Source: an uncultured Maribacter sp.
GTDB lineage: Bacteria; Bacteroidota; Bacteroidia; Flavobacteriales; Flavobacteriaceae
NCBI GenBank assembly: GCA_947493885.1
Contig: CANLTE010000003.1
Span: 186,001-250,000 of the forward strand
Direction: 5' to 3'
Length of the DNA stretch: 64,000 bases
The notes beneath the pieces were generated by a model. The model was given only the letters and a program-made list of their open reading frames with translations, ran no database searches and was not told where the DNA came from. The stretch's first letter is position 1, and each line of letters starts with the position of its first letter. The position numbers were made by a program, and so were the translations under genes. This document shows positions 9,402-17,893 of this stretch, in pieces.

Positions 9402-9986
9402 ATGAAACAACTACAACTCGATGATTCAGTATTAGTTAAGAATTATATTAACGGAGATGAAAGAGCTCTAGAAACACTACTGAATAAACATAATCAACGT
9501 CTTACTGGATTTATATATTCAAAAGTTGGTGACCGCGAGGTAACCGAAGATATTTTTCAAGATACATTTATGAAAGTTATAAGAACACTTAAAAGAGGTG
9601 CTTATAATGAAGAAGGCAAATTTTTACCCTGGGTTATGAGAATTGCACATAACCTTATTATTGACCACTTCAGAAAAAATAAGAGAATGCCTATGCTAAA
9701 AGGGGCGGATAGTATGAATTTGTTTGCACTTATTAGTGATGAAAAATTAAATATTGAAGGCCAAATTATAAAAAAGCAAATAGATTCAGAATTAACAACT
9801 CTCATTAAGGAGCTTCCTGAAGACCAACAAGAGGTTATTTCAATGCGTATGTATAGAGATATGAGTTTTAAAGAAATATCTGAGTGCACAGGAGTTAGTA
9901 TTAACACTGCTCTTGGAAGAATGCGCTATGCCTTAATTAATTTAAGAAAGCTCGTAGACCAGAATAATATAGTTTTAACGAATTAA
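9402..9986 (+). CDS. ECF-type RNA polymerase sigma factor, copy 1
   Basis: About 194 residues with the two sigma-70 core regions: region 2 (LLNKHNQRLTGFIYSKVGD, then DIFQDTFMKV and WVMRIAHNLIIDHFRKNKR) and region 4 (LPEDQQEVISMRMYRDMSFKEIS, then GVSINTALGRMRYALINLRK). The frame is open from 9360, but the ATG at 9402 (MKQLQLDDS) aligns with the start of the paralogue at 10498, so it is taken as the start. No membrane anti-sigma gene follows; instead a small gene at 10060 does. The regulon is unknown; strong similarity to copy 2 points to a tandem duplication. Confidence 0.88.
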   Translation: MKQLQLDDSVLVKNYINGDERALETLLNKHNQRLTGFIYSKVGDREVTEDIFQDTFMKVIRTLKRGAYNEEGKFLPWVMRIAHNLIIDHFRKNKRMPMLKGADSMNLFALISDEKLNIEGQIIKKQIDSELTTLIKELPEDQQEVISMRMYRDMSFKEISECTGVSINTALGRMRYALINLRKLVDQNNIVLTN

Positions 9987-10059
9987 TCTGCTAAAGGTCG
10001 AACGATTTTATTACATTTAATGCTTCTGCGTTCTACTATTGAAACAACAACGAAGTATT

Positions 10060-10206
10060 ATGGAAAAAATTTACGCTAAAAAAAATATAGAGAAATGTAA
10101 ACTAGTTAAAACAAAACCTGAAACAATTCAGTTTTTACTTAACTATTCTAAATCTTTAGATATAACCGAGGCACAGGGTATAAAGTTTGAAACAAATATG
10201 AATTAA
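10060..10206 (+). CDS. Small conserved protein paired with sigma factor, copy 1
   Basis: A 48-residue open frame starting MEKIYAKKN, followed by a strong terminator. It is accepted as a gene because a second small frame in the same position behind the paralogous sigma factor (11151) encodes a related protein: both begin MEKIY, both hold ETIQFL-x-x-YSK in the middle (residues about 25-35) and both end with a KF-containing segment. The protein is lysine-rich and has no membrane segment. A role as cytoplasmic anti-sigma or sigma partner is inferred from position only. Confidence 0.75.
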   Translation: MEKIYAKKNIEKCKLVKTKPETIQFLLNYSKSLDITEAQGIKFETNMN

Positions 10207-10232
10207 GTTATTCATTATAACAACTATATAGT

Positions 10233-10275
10233 AGAGACCCGCTATTCTGAATAAGAATAGCGGGTCTCTTTTTAC
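10233..10275 (+). terminator. Strong Rho-independent terminator after sigma cassette 1
   Basis: A perfect 16-bp stem (10233-10248 with 10254-10269; arms AGAGACCCGCTATTCT and its complement), a 5-base loop and a following TTTTT run. It separates the two sigma cassettes into independent transcription units. Confidence 0.92.
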
Positions 10276-10497
10276 CCACAATATTACTTCAATTGTGACC
10301 TTCGGGTAACTATAATTTCTAGGCTTTATTGTATTGAAAAATATAAAATGATGGTTTCACATCAAAAAATATGGGTTTTACAACATACTTTTTTGTGCAG
10401 GAGGCCTTTTACATAGTTTTATATCATAATTAACAAACACAATTTAATTAATCATTAACAATAGGCCTAAGTCTTAAACCAAAAATTAAGTATCACT

Positions 10498-11079
10498 ATG
10501 GAATTACAAATCGAAGATTCAGAATTAGTAAGAGATTATATCAGCGGCGACGAAAAAGCTCTTGAAATTTTAATAAACAAGCATAATCAACGTATTACTA
10601 GTTTTATTTATTCCAAAGTTTTAGATAGAGATGTTACAGAAGATATTTTTCAAGATACCTTTATTAAAGTAATAAAAACATTAAAGAAAGGTAACTATAG
10701 TGAAGAAGGGAAGTTTTTACCATGGGTAATGCGAATTTCACATAATTTAATTATTGACTACTTCAGAAAAAATAAGAGAATGCCAATGTTTGAAGGCAGT
10801 GATGATTTTAATATTTTTTCTGTAATAGGTGATGATAAGTTAAATGCTGAAAAGCAAATTATTAAAGATCAAATTAGTAGCGACCTAAGAGTATTGGTTG
10901 AAGAATTGCCAGATGACCAGAAAGAAGTTTTATTAATGCGTATTTATAAAGACATGAGTTTTAAGGAAATTTCAGAAAATACTGGAGTTAGCATTAATAC
11001 CGCATTAGGAAGAATGCGTTACGCTTTAATCAACCTTAGAAAAATTATTGAGAAGCATAACATTGTTTTAACAAGTTAG
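10498..11079 (+). CDS. ECF-type RNA polymerase sigma factor, copy 2
   Basis: A 193-residue sigma factor that aligns end to end, without gaps apart from one residue at the start, with copy 1. Regions 2 and 4 are nearly unchanged (DIFQDTFIKV, KFLPWVMRISHNLIIDYFRKNKR; FKEISENTGVSINTALGRMRY). Most differences fall in the linker between them (about residues 100-130, FEGSDDFNIFSVIGDDK against LKGADSMNLFALISDEK). The conserved region 4 suggests both recognise the same or very similar -35 elements, while the linker may receive different signals. It has its own leader and its own small downstream gene. Confidence 0.9.
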   Translation: MELQIEDSELVRDYISGDEKALEILINKHNQRITSFIYSKVLDRDVTEDIFQDTFIKVIKTLKKGNYSEEGKFLPWVMRISHNLIIDYFRKNKRMPMFEGSDDFNIFSVIGDDKLNAEKQIIKDQISSDLRVLVEELPDDQKEVLLMRIYKDMSFKEISENTGVSINTALGRMRYALINLRKIIEKHNIVLTS

Positions 11080-11150
11080 AAACATAAAAAATATATACTA
11101 ACAATATTTCCTTTTTGGCTGCGTTATCTTGTTATAACAATGCTATAAAT

Positions 11151-11294
11151 ATGGAAAAAATTTACTCTGATTACCAAAAATCTTCGAAAAGTATTAAGGC
11201 TAGTGCTGAAACTATTCAGTTTTTAGTAAGTTATTCTAAAGCTGTTTATTATGTAGAGCACAAAAACATGAAATTTGTAAACATATTAAATTAA
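11151..11294 (+). CDS. Small conserved protein paired with sigma factor, copy 2
   Basis: A 47-residue open frame (MEKIYSDYQ at the start) 71 bp behind the second sigma factor. It matches the 48-residue product at 10060 at MEKIY and at the central ETIQFL-x-x-YSK block, while the nucleotide sequence has diverged at third positions, which argues for selection on the protein. No signal peptide or membrane helix. Function unknown; see findings. Confidence 0.75.
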   Translation: MEKIYSDYQKSSKSIKASAETIQFLVSYSKAVYYVEHKNMKFVNILN

Positions 11295-11302
11295 TATAGT
11301 AG

Positions 11303-11332
11303 AAGCCCTATTTTAGGGTTTTCTTGTTTTTG
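11303..11332. terminator. Weak hairpin between sigma cassette 2 and nth
   Basis: GCCCTA / TAGGGT-type short stem with a TTTTCTTGTTTTTG tail on the plus strand, overlapping the last codons of nth, which ends at 11308 on the other strand. It could end both converging transcripts. The stem is short. Confidence 0.4.
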
Positions 11333-11973
11333 TAATATTCATCTATTACGGATTTCCTGCCAACAGTTTTTGTGATAATATCTTTTTCTAAGTCCCAACC
11401 TCTAGCTGGGGAGTAGTCTCTACCATACCATATGATTTGTAGATGCAAGTCATTCCACAATTCTTTTGGAAATAATCGTTTTGCATCTTTTTCAGTTTGC
11501 ACAACATTTTTTCCATTGCTAAGCCCCCATCTATACATTAGCCTATGAATATGTGTATCTACAGGAAATGCAGGTATACCAAAAGCTTGAGAAACCACGA
11601 CGCTGGCCGTTTTATGTCCAACTCCAGGAAACTCTTCTAGCAATTCTATTTCCCTAGGTACAACACCATTATATTTTTCAATCAGTATTTTTGACAAACC
11701 ATGTATTCCTTTTGCCTTCATAGGAGAAAGACCTACAGGTTTTATAATTTCTTGAATTTCTTCAACAGATAGTTTTACCATGTCATAAGGATTGTCTGCT
11801 TTTTCAAATAACAATGGCGTAATTAAATTAACCCTAACATCTGTACTTTGAGCAGACATCAATACTGCTATTAATAATGTATATGGGTCTTTATGACTTA
11901 AGGGTACAGGTATAGTTGGATATAAATCTTGTAACGTGTTAATGGTAAATTGTATCTTTTCGGCTTTAGTCAT
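11308..11973 (-). CDS. nth: Endonuclease III-like DNA glycosylase lacking the Fe-S cluster
   Basis: A base-excision repair glycosylase/lyase of the HhH-GPD family. Numbering from the longest frame (start 11994, 228 residues): helix-hairpin-helix GVGHK with catalytic lysine K128 and catalytic aspartate D146 (in PVDTHIHR) are present. The C-terminal four-cysteine loop that holds the 4Fe-4S cluster in E. coli Nth is absent: the stretch after WYGRDYSPARGWD has no cysteine. I take the ATG at residue 8 (MTKAEKI, base 11973) as the start because the longest frame would leave only 10 bp to the divergent bcp start; the longer form is possible. Confidence 0.88.
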   Translation of the reverse strand: MTKAEKIQFTINTLQDLYPTIPVPLSHKDPYTLLIAVLMSAQSTDVRVNLITPLLFEKADNPYDMVKLSVEEIQEIIKPVGLSPMKAKGIHGLSKILIEKYNGVVPREIELLEEFPGVGHKTASVVVSQAFGIPAFPVDTHIHRLMYRWGLSNGKNVVQTEKDAKRLFPKELWNDLHLQIIWYGRDYSPARGWDLEKDIITKTVGRKSVIDEYYKNKKTLK

Positions 11974-12004
11974 ATTTTTGTTTAATTTGTTCAAAATTTA
12001 ATTT

Positions 12005-12457
12005 ATGAAAACACTTAAAGTGGGAGATAAAGTTCCTGGATTTTCAGGAAAAGATCAAGATGGTAATATTATTAATTTATCAGATTATATAGGTCAAAAG
12101 TTAATAGTTTTTTTCTATCCTAAAGCGAATACTCCTGGGTGTATTGTTGAAGCATGTAACCTTCGCGATAACTATAAGCTATTGCAAGAAAAAGGTTATT
12201 CGTTATTGGGAGTTAGTGCTGATTCGCAAAAGAGACAATCTAATTTTAAAAATAAGTATAACTTTCCATTTCCACTCTTAGCAGATGAAGATCACACTGT
12301 GTTAAACATTTTTGGTGTTTGGGGCCCAAAGAAGTTTATGGGGCGAGAATTTGATGGAATTCATAGAAAAACTTTTTTAATAGATGAAGAAGGTGAAATT
12401 TTTAAAGTTATAGATAAAGTTAAAACCAAAAACCACGCTGATCAAATAATGGAATAA
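12005..12457 (+). CDS. bcp: Thioredoxin-dependent peroxiredoxin, BCP type
   Basis: A 150-residue peroxiredoxin that reduces hydroperoxides using thioredoxin. Residues 36-53 hold the active site F-F-Y-P-K-A-N-T-P-G-C with peroxidatic C46, and C51 five residues on is the resolving cysteine of the BCP (PrxQ) subgroup. T43 and the distant arginine-rich region complete the usual pocket. It diverges from nth, so a DNA-repair gene and a peroxide-scavenging gene share one short control region. Confidence 0.95.
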   Translation: MKTLKVGDKVPGFSGKDQDGNIINLSDYIGQKLIVFFYPKANTPGCIVEACNLRDNYKLLQEKGYSLLGVSADSQKRQSNFKNKYNFPFPLLADEDHTVLNIFGVWGPKKFMGREFDGIHRKTFLIDEEGEIFKVIDKVKTKNHADQIME

Positions 12458-12560
12458 TATCTTACCGTCCAAACCCCTATGAATGCTGAAATTTAATAGG
12501 TAAAAACTGCATTTTCATGGCATTATAGTGGCTTTAATTTAGGCTCTGTTTTGAAATAAA

Positions 12561-12601
12561 TTTTAGCAGTTTTTTTGATTTTATAAAAAAAACTGCTAAA
12601 A
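12561..12601. repeat. Long A/T hairpin upstream of the FecI-type sigma gene
   Basis: TTTTAGCAGTTTTTTT (12561-12576) and AAAAAAACTGCTAAAA (12586-12601) are perfect reverse complements of 16 bp around a loop of about 9 bases. The T-tract is inside the stem rather than after it, so it is not a classical terminator. It ends about 50 bp before the sigma gene start and may act on bcp transcript ends or as a leader structure. Confidence 0.6.
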
Positions 12602-12651
12602 TTATCTTAAATTAATCAATATTTGGTCGTATTATTGAACAATTGTCATAA

Positions 12652-13224
12652 ATGAAAATGGTTTTTGAATCTCCAATTAATGCTAATTCAATTAAAATTG
12701 AGCAGTCTCAAAATGAAGAACTGTTTGATGTTTTATACGATTTGTATTATCAGAAATTATACATTTTTGCATATTCATATATTTCTTCAAAAGAAGATGC
12801 TGAAGAAATAATTCAAGACGTTTTTGTTAAACTCTGGAAAAACAAAAACAAACTTTCCTCTGTTTCCAATATTACTGGTTACATTTATACAATAACCAGA
12901 AACAGCTGCTTAGACTTTTTACGAGCAAAGAAAAATGTATTAGCCATTGAGTCTAATATGTTACAACAACAAAACCTTTTAAATTTACATGCCTTATCTG
13001 ATGATCCATCTAGCTTAATTATAGAAAAAGAACTAGAAGCTCAAATAATGATGGAAATCAGCAAACTTCCAGAGAAGTGCAGAATGGTATTTGTGAAAAG
13101 TAGAATAGAAGGTTTAAAGCACAAAGAGATTGCTGAAGATTTAGAAATTTCCACAAGGACTATAGAGAACCACATTTCAAAAGCGTTAAGAGTATTAAAA
13201 AAACGCTTTAAAGATTTTTTTTAA
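12652..13224 (+). CDS. ECF sigma factor, FecI type (Bacteroidota expansion family)
   Basis: The 190-residue sigma factor has region 2 (LYYQKLYIFAYSYISSKEDAEEIIQDVFVKLWKNK, residues about 27-62; only part quoted: EEIIQDVFVKLW) and region 4 (LPEKCRMVFVKSRIEG then HKEIAEDLEISTRTIENH). This is the type that pairs with a FecR anti-sigma and an STN-bearing TonB-dependent transporter, and those two genes follow directly (68 bp, then 84 bp). It should activate the downstream susC-susD operon when the outer-membrane receptor is occupied. It is only distantly related to the sigma pair at 9.4-11.1 kb. Start could also be the ATG at 12658. Confidence 0.93.
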   Translation: MKMVFESPINANSIKIEQSQNEELFDVLYDLYYQKLYIFAYSYISSKEDAEEIIQDVFVKLWKNKNKLSSVSNITGYIYTITRNSCLDFLRAKKNVLAIESNMLQQQNLLNLHALSDDPSSLIIEKELEAQIMMEISKLPEKCRMVFVKSRIEGLKHKEIAEDLEISTRTIENHISKALRVLKKRFKDFF

Positions 13225-13291
13225 AAAAACAGATTTAGAGTAGGGGATACATTTAAATTATACGTCTATATAAAAAAGACTGTTAATTAAA

Positions 13292-14224
13292 ATGAATAAA
13301 AAGGATATATCTAAGCTAGTTGAAGGGCGCCTTGACAATTCCAAAAAAAAGGAGGTCATAGATTCTTTGCTCAAAAATCCTAAACTACAGAAAGAATACC
13401 AAAAAGAAAAAGCTAAACATGTAGCAAGTATGATTGGAGGTGACTTTAATAAAAAACCAAAGAACCCAAAAATTTATGTTAAGCTATTTAAGTATGCTGC
13501 ATTATTTGCTATGCTTGTTTCTGTTGGTTTTATCATAAATGATAATGCTAAAAATGAAAGTGTTGTTGAGAATAAAATGACTTTGGTAACAACTTCTATA
13601 GGGGAAAAGAAAGAAGTTGTTTTATCTGATGGAACAATTGTTACCGTAAATTCTAATAGTGCATTATCATATCCAACAAGTTTTATTGGATCTACTAGGG
13701 AGGTGGTTTTAAAAGGAGAAGCTTTTTTTGATGTAACAGAAAATAAAGAAATGCCGTTTATTGTAAAAACAAATGAAGGCATGGATATAAAAGTGCTCGG
13801 AACAACTTTTAATGTAAAATCATATCCTGAAGATTCTAATATAGAAACAACATTGGTTACTGGTAAAGTAGAAGTAGTAGAAAGGAGTGACAATAAAACT
13901 GTATTTCTTTACCCATCACAAAGAGCTACTTATGTTAAAAATGATGACCAGCTTATAATCGATAAAGTAGATACCGAAAATTACGTCTCATGGAAAGACG
14001 GAAAACTAATTTATGATGAAACACCTTTAAGAGAAGTAATCAAAGGACTGGAAAGAATGTATGATATAACTTTTCAAGTTAAGTCGGAAGAAATTCTCGA
14101 TTATAAATTTAAAGGGACTTTTGACAACTTAAGTATTGAACAAGCAATAGATTTATTTGAACTATCATCACCTATAAAAGGAACCTTAAAAAACAACAAT
14201 GTAACGCTAGACGTTCAAAAATAA
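13292..14224 (+). CDS. FecR-family anti-sigma factor
   Basis: A 310-residue single-pass inner-membrane protein. The N-terminal cytoplasmic part (1-60) should bind the sigma factor; a membrane helix covers about residues 64-82 (KYAALFAMLVSVGFII); the periplasmic FecR domain runs from about 95 to 195 (VLKGEAFFDVTENKEMPFIVKT); a C-terminal DUF4974 domain follows (about 235-305, DETPLREVIKGLERMYDI), the part that contacts the STN domain of the transporter. Length and domain order are normal for the family. It receives the signal from the SusC protein encoded next. Confidence 0.93.
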   Translation: MNKKDISKLVEGRLDNSKKKEVIDSLLKNPKLQKEYQKEKAKHVASMIGGDFNKKPKNPKIYVKLFKYAALFAMLVSVGFIINDNAKNESVVENKMTLVTTSIGEKKEVVLSDGTIVTVNSNSALSYPTSFIGSTREVVLKGEAFFDVTENKEMPFIVKTNEGMDIKVLGTTFNVKSYPEDSNIETTLVTGKVEVVERSDNKTVFLYPSQRATYVKNDDQLIIDKVDTENYVSWKDGKLIYDETPLREVIKGLERMYDITFQVKSEEILDYKFKGTFDNLSIEQAIDLFELSSPIKGTLKNNNVTLDVQK

Positions 14225-14256
14225 AAGGGAAAGTGCTGTAACACTTCCCCTTTAGG
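14224..14256 (+). terminator. Possible attenuating hairpin between fecR and susC
   Basis: AAAGGGAAAGTG and CACTTCCCCTTT pair over 12 positions with one mismatch, just after the fecR stop. The tail is only weakly T-rich (TTTAGGC), so it may attenuate rather than stop transcription, giving susC-susD separate control. Confidence 0.4.
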
Positions 14257-14307
14257 CTATTATTTAGCTTAATTAAATAAGTAAATAACTTAAACTAACT
14301 CAAAATT

Positions 14308-17300
14308 ATGAAAAAAAAGACAAATTTTTTTTCAAAAATCCCTTTATTCCGGATTATGAAAATTTACATGGTATTGACATGTTTTACTTTGATTAAAGTT
14401 TTTGCGTCAGACTTAAACGCTCAAAGTATTTCATTGGACATTTCCAATGCTAAATTGAAGAAAATTCTAACTGAAATTGAAAACAAAAGCAGTTATAGTT
14501 TTTTCTACAATAGCAGCATTGTTAATGTTAATCGAAAAGCATCGGTTAAGGTGCAAAATGTTTCTGTAGACGATGCATTGGACTTATTGTTAAGTAATAC
14601 TGAAATTGATTTTTCCTTTGTAAGGAATCAAATTATTCTATTTCCCAAGAACAACCCAGAACTTAAGAGGAAAATAGAAAATTTGCTTGCTAAGAATGAA
14701 AAGCAAAACCCATTAACTCTTACTCCCGAGAAGATTAATGATATATTGATTGCATCTTTACAAGAGACAATTACAGGTGTCGTTGTGGATGAAAATGGAG
14801 TTCCTGTTCCTGGAGCAAGTGTTGTTGTAAAAAACTCAACCACAGGTACAGCAACCGATTTTGATGGTAATTTTACTCTAGATGCTCCTTCAGATGCAAT
14901 CTTGGTGGTAAGCTATTTAGGATATAAAACTACAGAGGTAGCTGTTAATAATCAGAGTCAATTAACTATAACAATGCAAGAGGATACAGCCTTATTAGAT
15001 GAAGTTGTTGTTGTAGGTTATGGTACTCAGAAAAAAGCAACAGTAACTGGTGCCGTTACAGCGGTAAAAGGAGCCGTATTAGAAGACTCCCCTGCAATTA
15101 GTGTTTCTAATTCATTGGCAGGTCGTTTACCGGGTGTTGTTATTATTCAACAAAGTGGAGAGCCAGGTAATGATGAGTCTACAATTACTATTAGAGGTAA
15201 CAATACTTTTGGAAATAGTGATCCATTGTATGTAATTGATGGAATTCCTGATAGAGCAGGAGGTATTGGGCGAATAAATCCAAACGATATCGAAAATATC
15301 TCAGTTTTAAAGGATGCATCTGCCGCCATATATGGAGCAAGAGCTGCAAATGGTGCTATACTAATTACTACTAAACAAGGTAACTCAGGAAAAACAACGG
15401 TAACATATAATGGTGATTTTGGTTTAAATCAGCCTACATTTGTTCCGGATTTAGCAAGTTCTTCAGAATATGTAGATATAAGAAATGAGTTGCCTATCTA
15501 TAGTTTGCCGTCAAGTGAATGGTCTGCTGCTTCTGCTGCACTCGCCTCTTCAGGAACGTATACTCCAAATGACCCTGACGCTGCTGCAATAAATGCTCCT
15601 TTTAGTCCAGAGGATGTTGAAGGTTATCGTAATGGGGCTGATCCTTATTTATACCCTGATACGGATTGGTTTGATGCTGTTTTTAAAGATTGGGCTTACC
15701 AAACTAAACATAATATTACTATTTCTGGAGGAGGTGAAAAAGTAAAAATGTTCGGCTCTATTGGATATACAGATCAAGAGGGTATTTATAAAAATTCGAG
15801 CAATAGATATCAACAATATGACGCTAGACTTAATACTACAGCAACGATTAACGATTACATTTCTGCTAAGATTGGGGTTGCATATCGTCAGGAAAAAAGA
15901 AGTTTTCCAACAGAAAGTGCTGATGCCATTTTTAGAATGATTATGCGTGGTAAACCTACTGATGTTGCAGTTTGGCCTACAGGAGAACCTGGACCAGATA
16001 TTGAAAATGGTCAACAACCTGTTGTTATCTCCACCAATGCCACTGGATATGATAGAAGAGATACAAACATTTTACAGTTTACATCATCTGTAGATATTAC
16101 TAATCCTTGGGTAGATGGTTTAAAGTTAACTTTATTATCAGCTGTAGATCAAAGATTTTTAAGTAGTAAATTATGGGAAACGCCTTGGGATTTATATACT
16201 TTGGATAGGGATAATTATATTGCTACTGGTGTACCAACATTGTCTGGAGCTCAACGGTCATCATTTACTTCACCACAGTTAAGTCAGGTGCAGATAAATG
16301 ATTTAGATATTAACCTTACAGCCCTATTAGGTTATGATCGAACCTTTGGAGATCATACACTTAATGTTTTGGCTGGTGTAACTAAGGAAACCAGAAATTC
16401 CAAATTTTTACAAGCCAGCAGATTAAATTACCTTTCTCCGTTAATAGATCAGTTAATAGCTGGAGGTGAAGATGGAAAGGAAAACTCAGGATTTGAGATA
16501 GATAACAACAGATTGGGGTATTATGGACGTTTTCAATATAATTATAAAGAAAAATATTTGGCTGAGTTTATTTGGAGATATGATGCCTCATTTATTTTTC
16601 CAGAAAATTCTAGATATGGATTTTTTCCAGGGTTTCTTGCTGGATGGAATGTATCCAGCGAAGATTGGTTTAATGTAAGTTTTATTAATGACTTAAAGCT
16701 AAGAGGTTCTTATGGTGAAATGGGTAACGATGAGGTTCAGCTGAGAGGCGAAAGTTCTACTTTTGCATTTTTAAATTTATATGAATTTGGAAGATATCCT
16801 TTAGGTGGTGCTGTTCAAACTACTTTATCTGAACCGCTTTTAGCAAATCCTGATTTTACATGGGAAAGAGCTAAAAACATAAACCTTGGATTAGATGCAA
16901 GACTTTTTGAAAATAAAGTTAGTGTAGTTTTTGAATATTTTAGAAATAATAGAAATAGCATTCTAATTGATAATCAAGGATCAATTCCACAATCTTCTGG
17001 TATTGTAAATCGTTTACCGCCTGTAAATGCGGGAGAGGTTTCTAATAAAGGTTTTGAATTTGCTGTACATTATTTCGGAGGTAATAGTGATGGTTTCGAG
17101 TATGATTTTGGAATTAATGGTGGTTTGGCAAATAATACAATTGATTTTCTTGATGAGGTTGGTGGAAGACCTGGTTATCAAAACCAAGAGGGTAAGCCCA
17201 TTGGAGCTCATTTTGTATATGAGTCGGATGGAGTTTTCTTGGATCAAGCAGAAATAGACGCTAACAATATAGATTATAGTGCATTGACTCCTACTTTGCG

Positions 17301-17883
17301 TCCAGGAGATATGAAGTTTAGAGATGTTAATAATGACAACGTTATAAATGATTTAGACCAAGTGCGTATGGATGAAAGTGAGACGCCAACCTTTAATTTT
17401 GGAGCAACTTTTAAGGCCTCTTACAAAAATTTTGATTTTTCTATGCTATTGCAAGGAGCTACTGGTGCTTCCAGAAGAATTTATACAGAGTCTGGAGATA
17501 TAGGTAACTATTTAAAATATAGTTATGACAACAGATGGAGTATTGATAATCCAAGTAGTGCTCACCCAAGATTAGCAAGTAGAGCTGATGCTTATTATGC
17601 TAGTACCAGTGGTGGTGGACCTAATGATAGATCATTTGGTAATAACACTTATTTTCTATTTGATAAGGATTATATGCGTTTAAAGAACGTAAGATTATCA
17701 TATAATTTTCCATCTGATTTAATTGAGCCTTTTGGTTTGTCAAAATTTAAGGTTTATGTAAGTGGATTAAACTTAGTGACTTTTGCTAAGAATAAAATTT
17801 ATGACCCAGAACTTAACCAAGGTAATGGTAGAGTATATCCATTAGCAAGGGTAATTAATACGGGGATTAGCTTAACATTTTAA
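14308..17883 (+). CDS. SusC/RagA-type TonB-dependent outer-membrane transporter with STN domain
   Basis: An 1191-residue outer-membrane protein. Order of parts: signal peptide (cleavage near LNAQ, residue 38); STN signalling domain (about 42-115, with LKKILTEIENKSSYSFFYN); an unusually long linker; carboxypeptidase-regulatory-like domain (about 155-230, TGVVVDENGVPVPGASVVVKN); the SusC hallmark D-E-V-V-V-V-G-Y-G-T (about 231-240); plug (to about 360, IRGNNTFGNSDPLYVIDGIP, DASAAIYGARAANGAILITTK); then the beta barrel ending in phenylalanine (GISLTF). The STN domain makes it both transporter and sensor for the FecR/sigma pair upstream. Substrate not predictable from this. Confidence 0.97.
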   Translation: MKKKTNFFSKIPLFRIMKIYMVLTCFTLIKVFASDLNAQSISLDISNAKLKKILTEIENKSSYSFFYNSSIVNVNRKASVKVQNVSVDDALDLLLSNTEIDFSFVRNQIILFPKNNPELKRKIENLLAKNEKQNPLTLTPEKINDILIASLQETITGVVVDENGVPVPGASVVVKNSTTGTATDFDGNFTLDAPSDAILVVSYLGYKTTEVAVNNQSQLTITMQEDTALLDEVVVVGYGTQKKATVTGAVTAVKGAVLEDSPAISVSNSLAGRLPGVVIIQQSGEPGNDESTITIRGNNTFGNSDPLYVIDGIPDRAGGIGRINPNDIENISVLKDASAAIYGARAANGAILITTKQGNSGKTTVTYNGDFGLNQPTFVPDLASSSEYVDIRNELPIYSLPSSEWSAASAALASSGTYTPNDPDAAAINAPFSPEDVEGYRNGADPYLYPDTDWFDAVFKDWAYQTKHNITISGGGEKVKMFGSIGYTDQEGIYKNSSNRYQQYDARLNTTATINDYISAKIGVAYRQEKRSFPTESADAIFRMIMRGKPTDVAVWPTGEPGPDIENGQQPVVISTNATGYDRRDTNILQFTSSVDITNPWVDGLKLTLLSAVDQRFLSSKLWETPWDLYTLDRDNYIATGVPTLSGAQRSSFTSPQLSQVQINDLDINLTALLGYDRTFGDHTLNVLAGVTKETRNSKFLQASRLNYLSPLIDQLIAGGEDGKENSGFEIDNNRLGYYGRFQYNYKEKYLAEFIWRYDASFIFPENSRYGFFPGFLAGWNVSSEDWFNVSFINDLKLRGSYGEMGNDEVQLRGESSTFAFLNLYEFGRYPLGGAVQTTLSEPLLANPDFTWERAKNINLGLDARLFENKVSVVFEYFRNNRNSILIDNQGSIPQSSGIVNRLPPVNAGEVSNKGFEFAVHYFGGNSDGFEYDFGINGGLANNTIDFLDEVGGRPGYQNQEGKPIGAHFVYESDGVFLDQAEIDANNIDYSALTPTLRPGDMKFRDVNNDNVINDLDQVRMDESETPTFNFGATFKASYKNFDFSMLLQGATGASRRIYTESGDIGNYLKYSYDNRWSIDNPSSAHPRLASRADAYYASTSGGGPNDRSFGNNTYFLFDKDYMRLKNVRLSYNFPSDLIEPFGLSKFKVYVSGLNLVTFAKNKIYDPELNQGNGRVYPLARVINTGISLTF

Positions 17884-17893
17884 TTAATTAGTT

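Noticed and set aside
9602-9907. Minus-strand frame across sigma factor copy 1
   Set aside because: The sigma motifs on the plus strand are clear and the paralogue has no matching frame.
15147-17257. Several open frames on both strands within the SusC gene
   Set aside because: They lie wholly inside a well-supported coding region and show no motifs.
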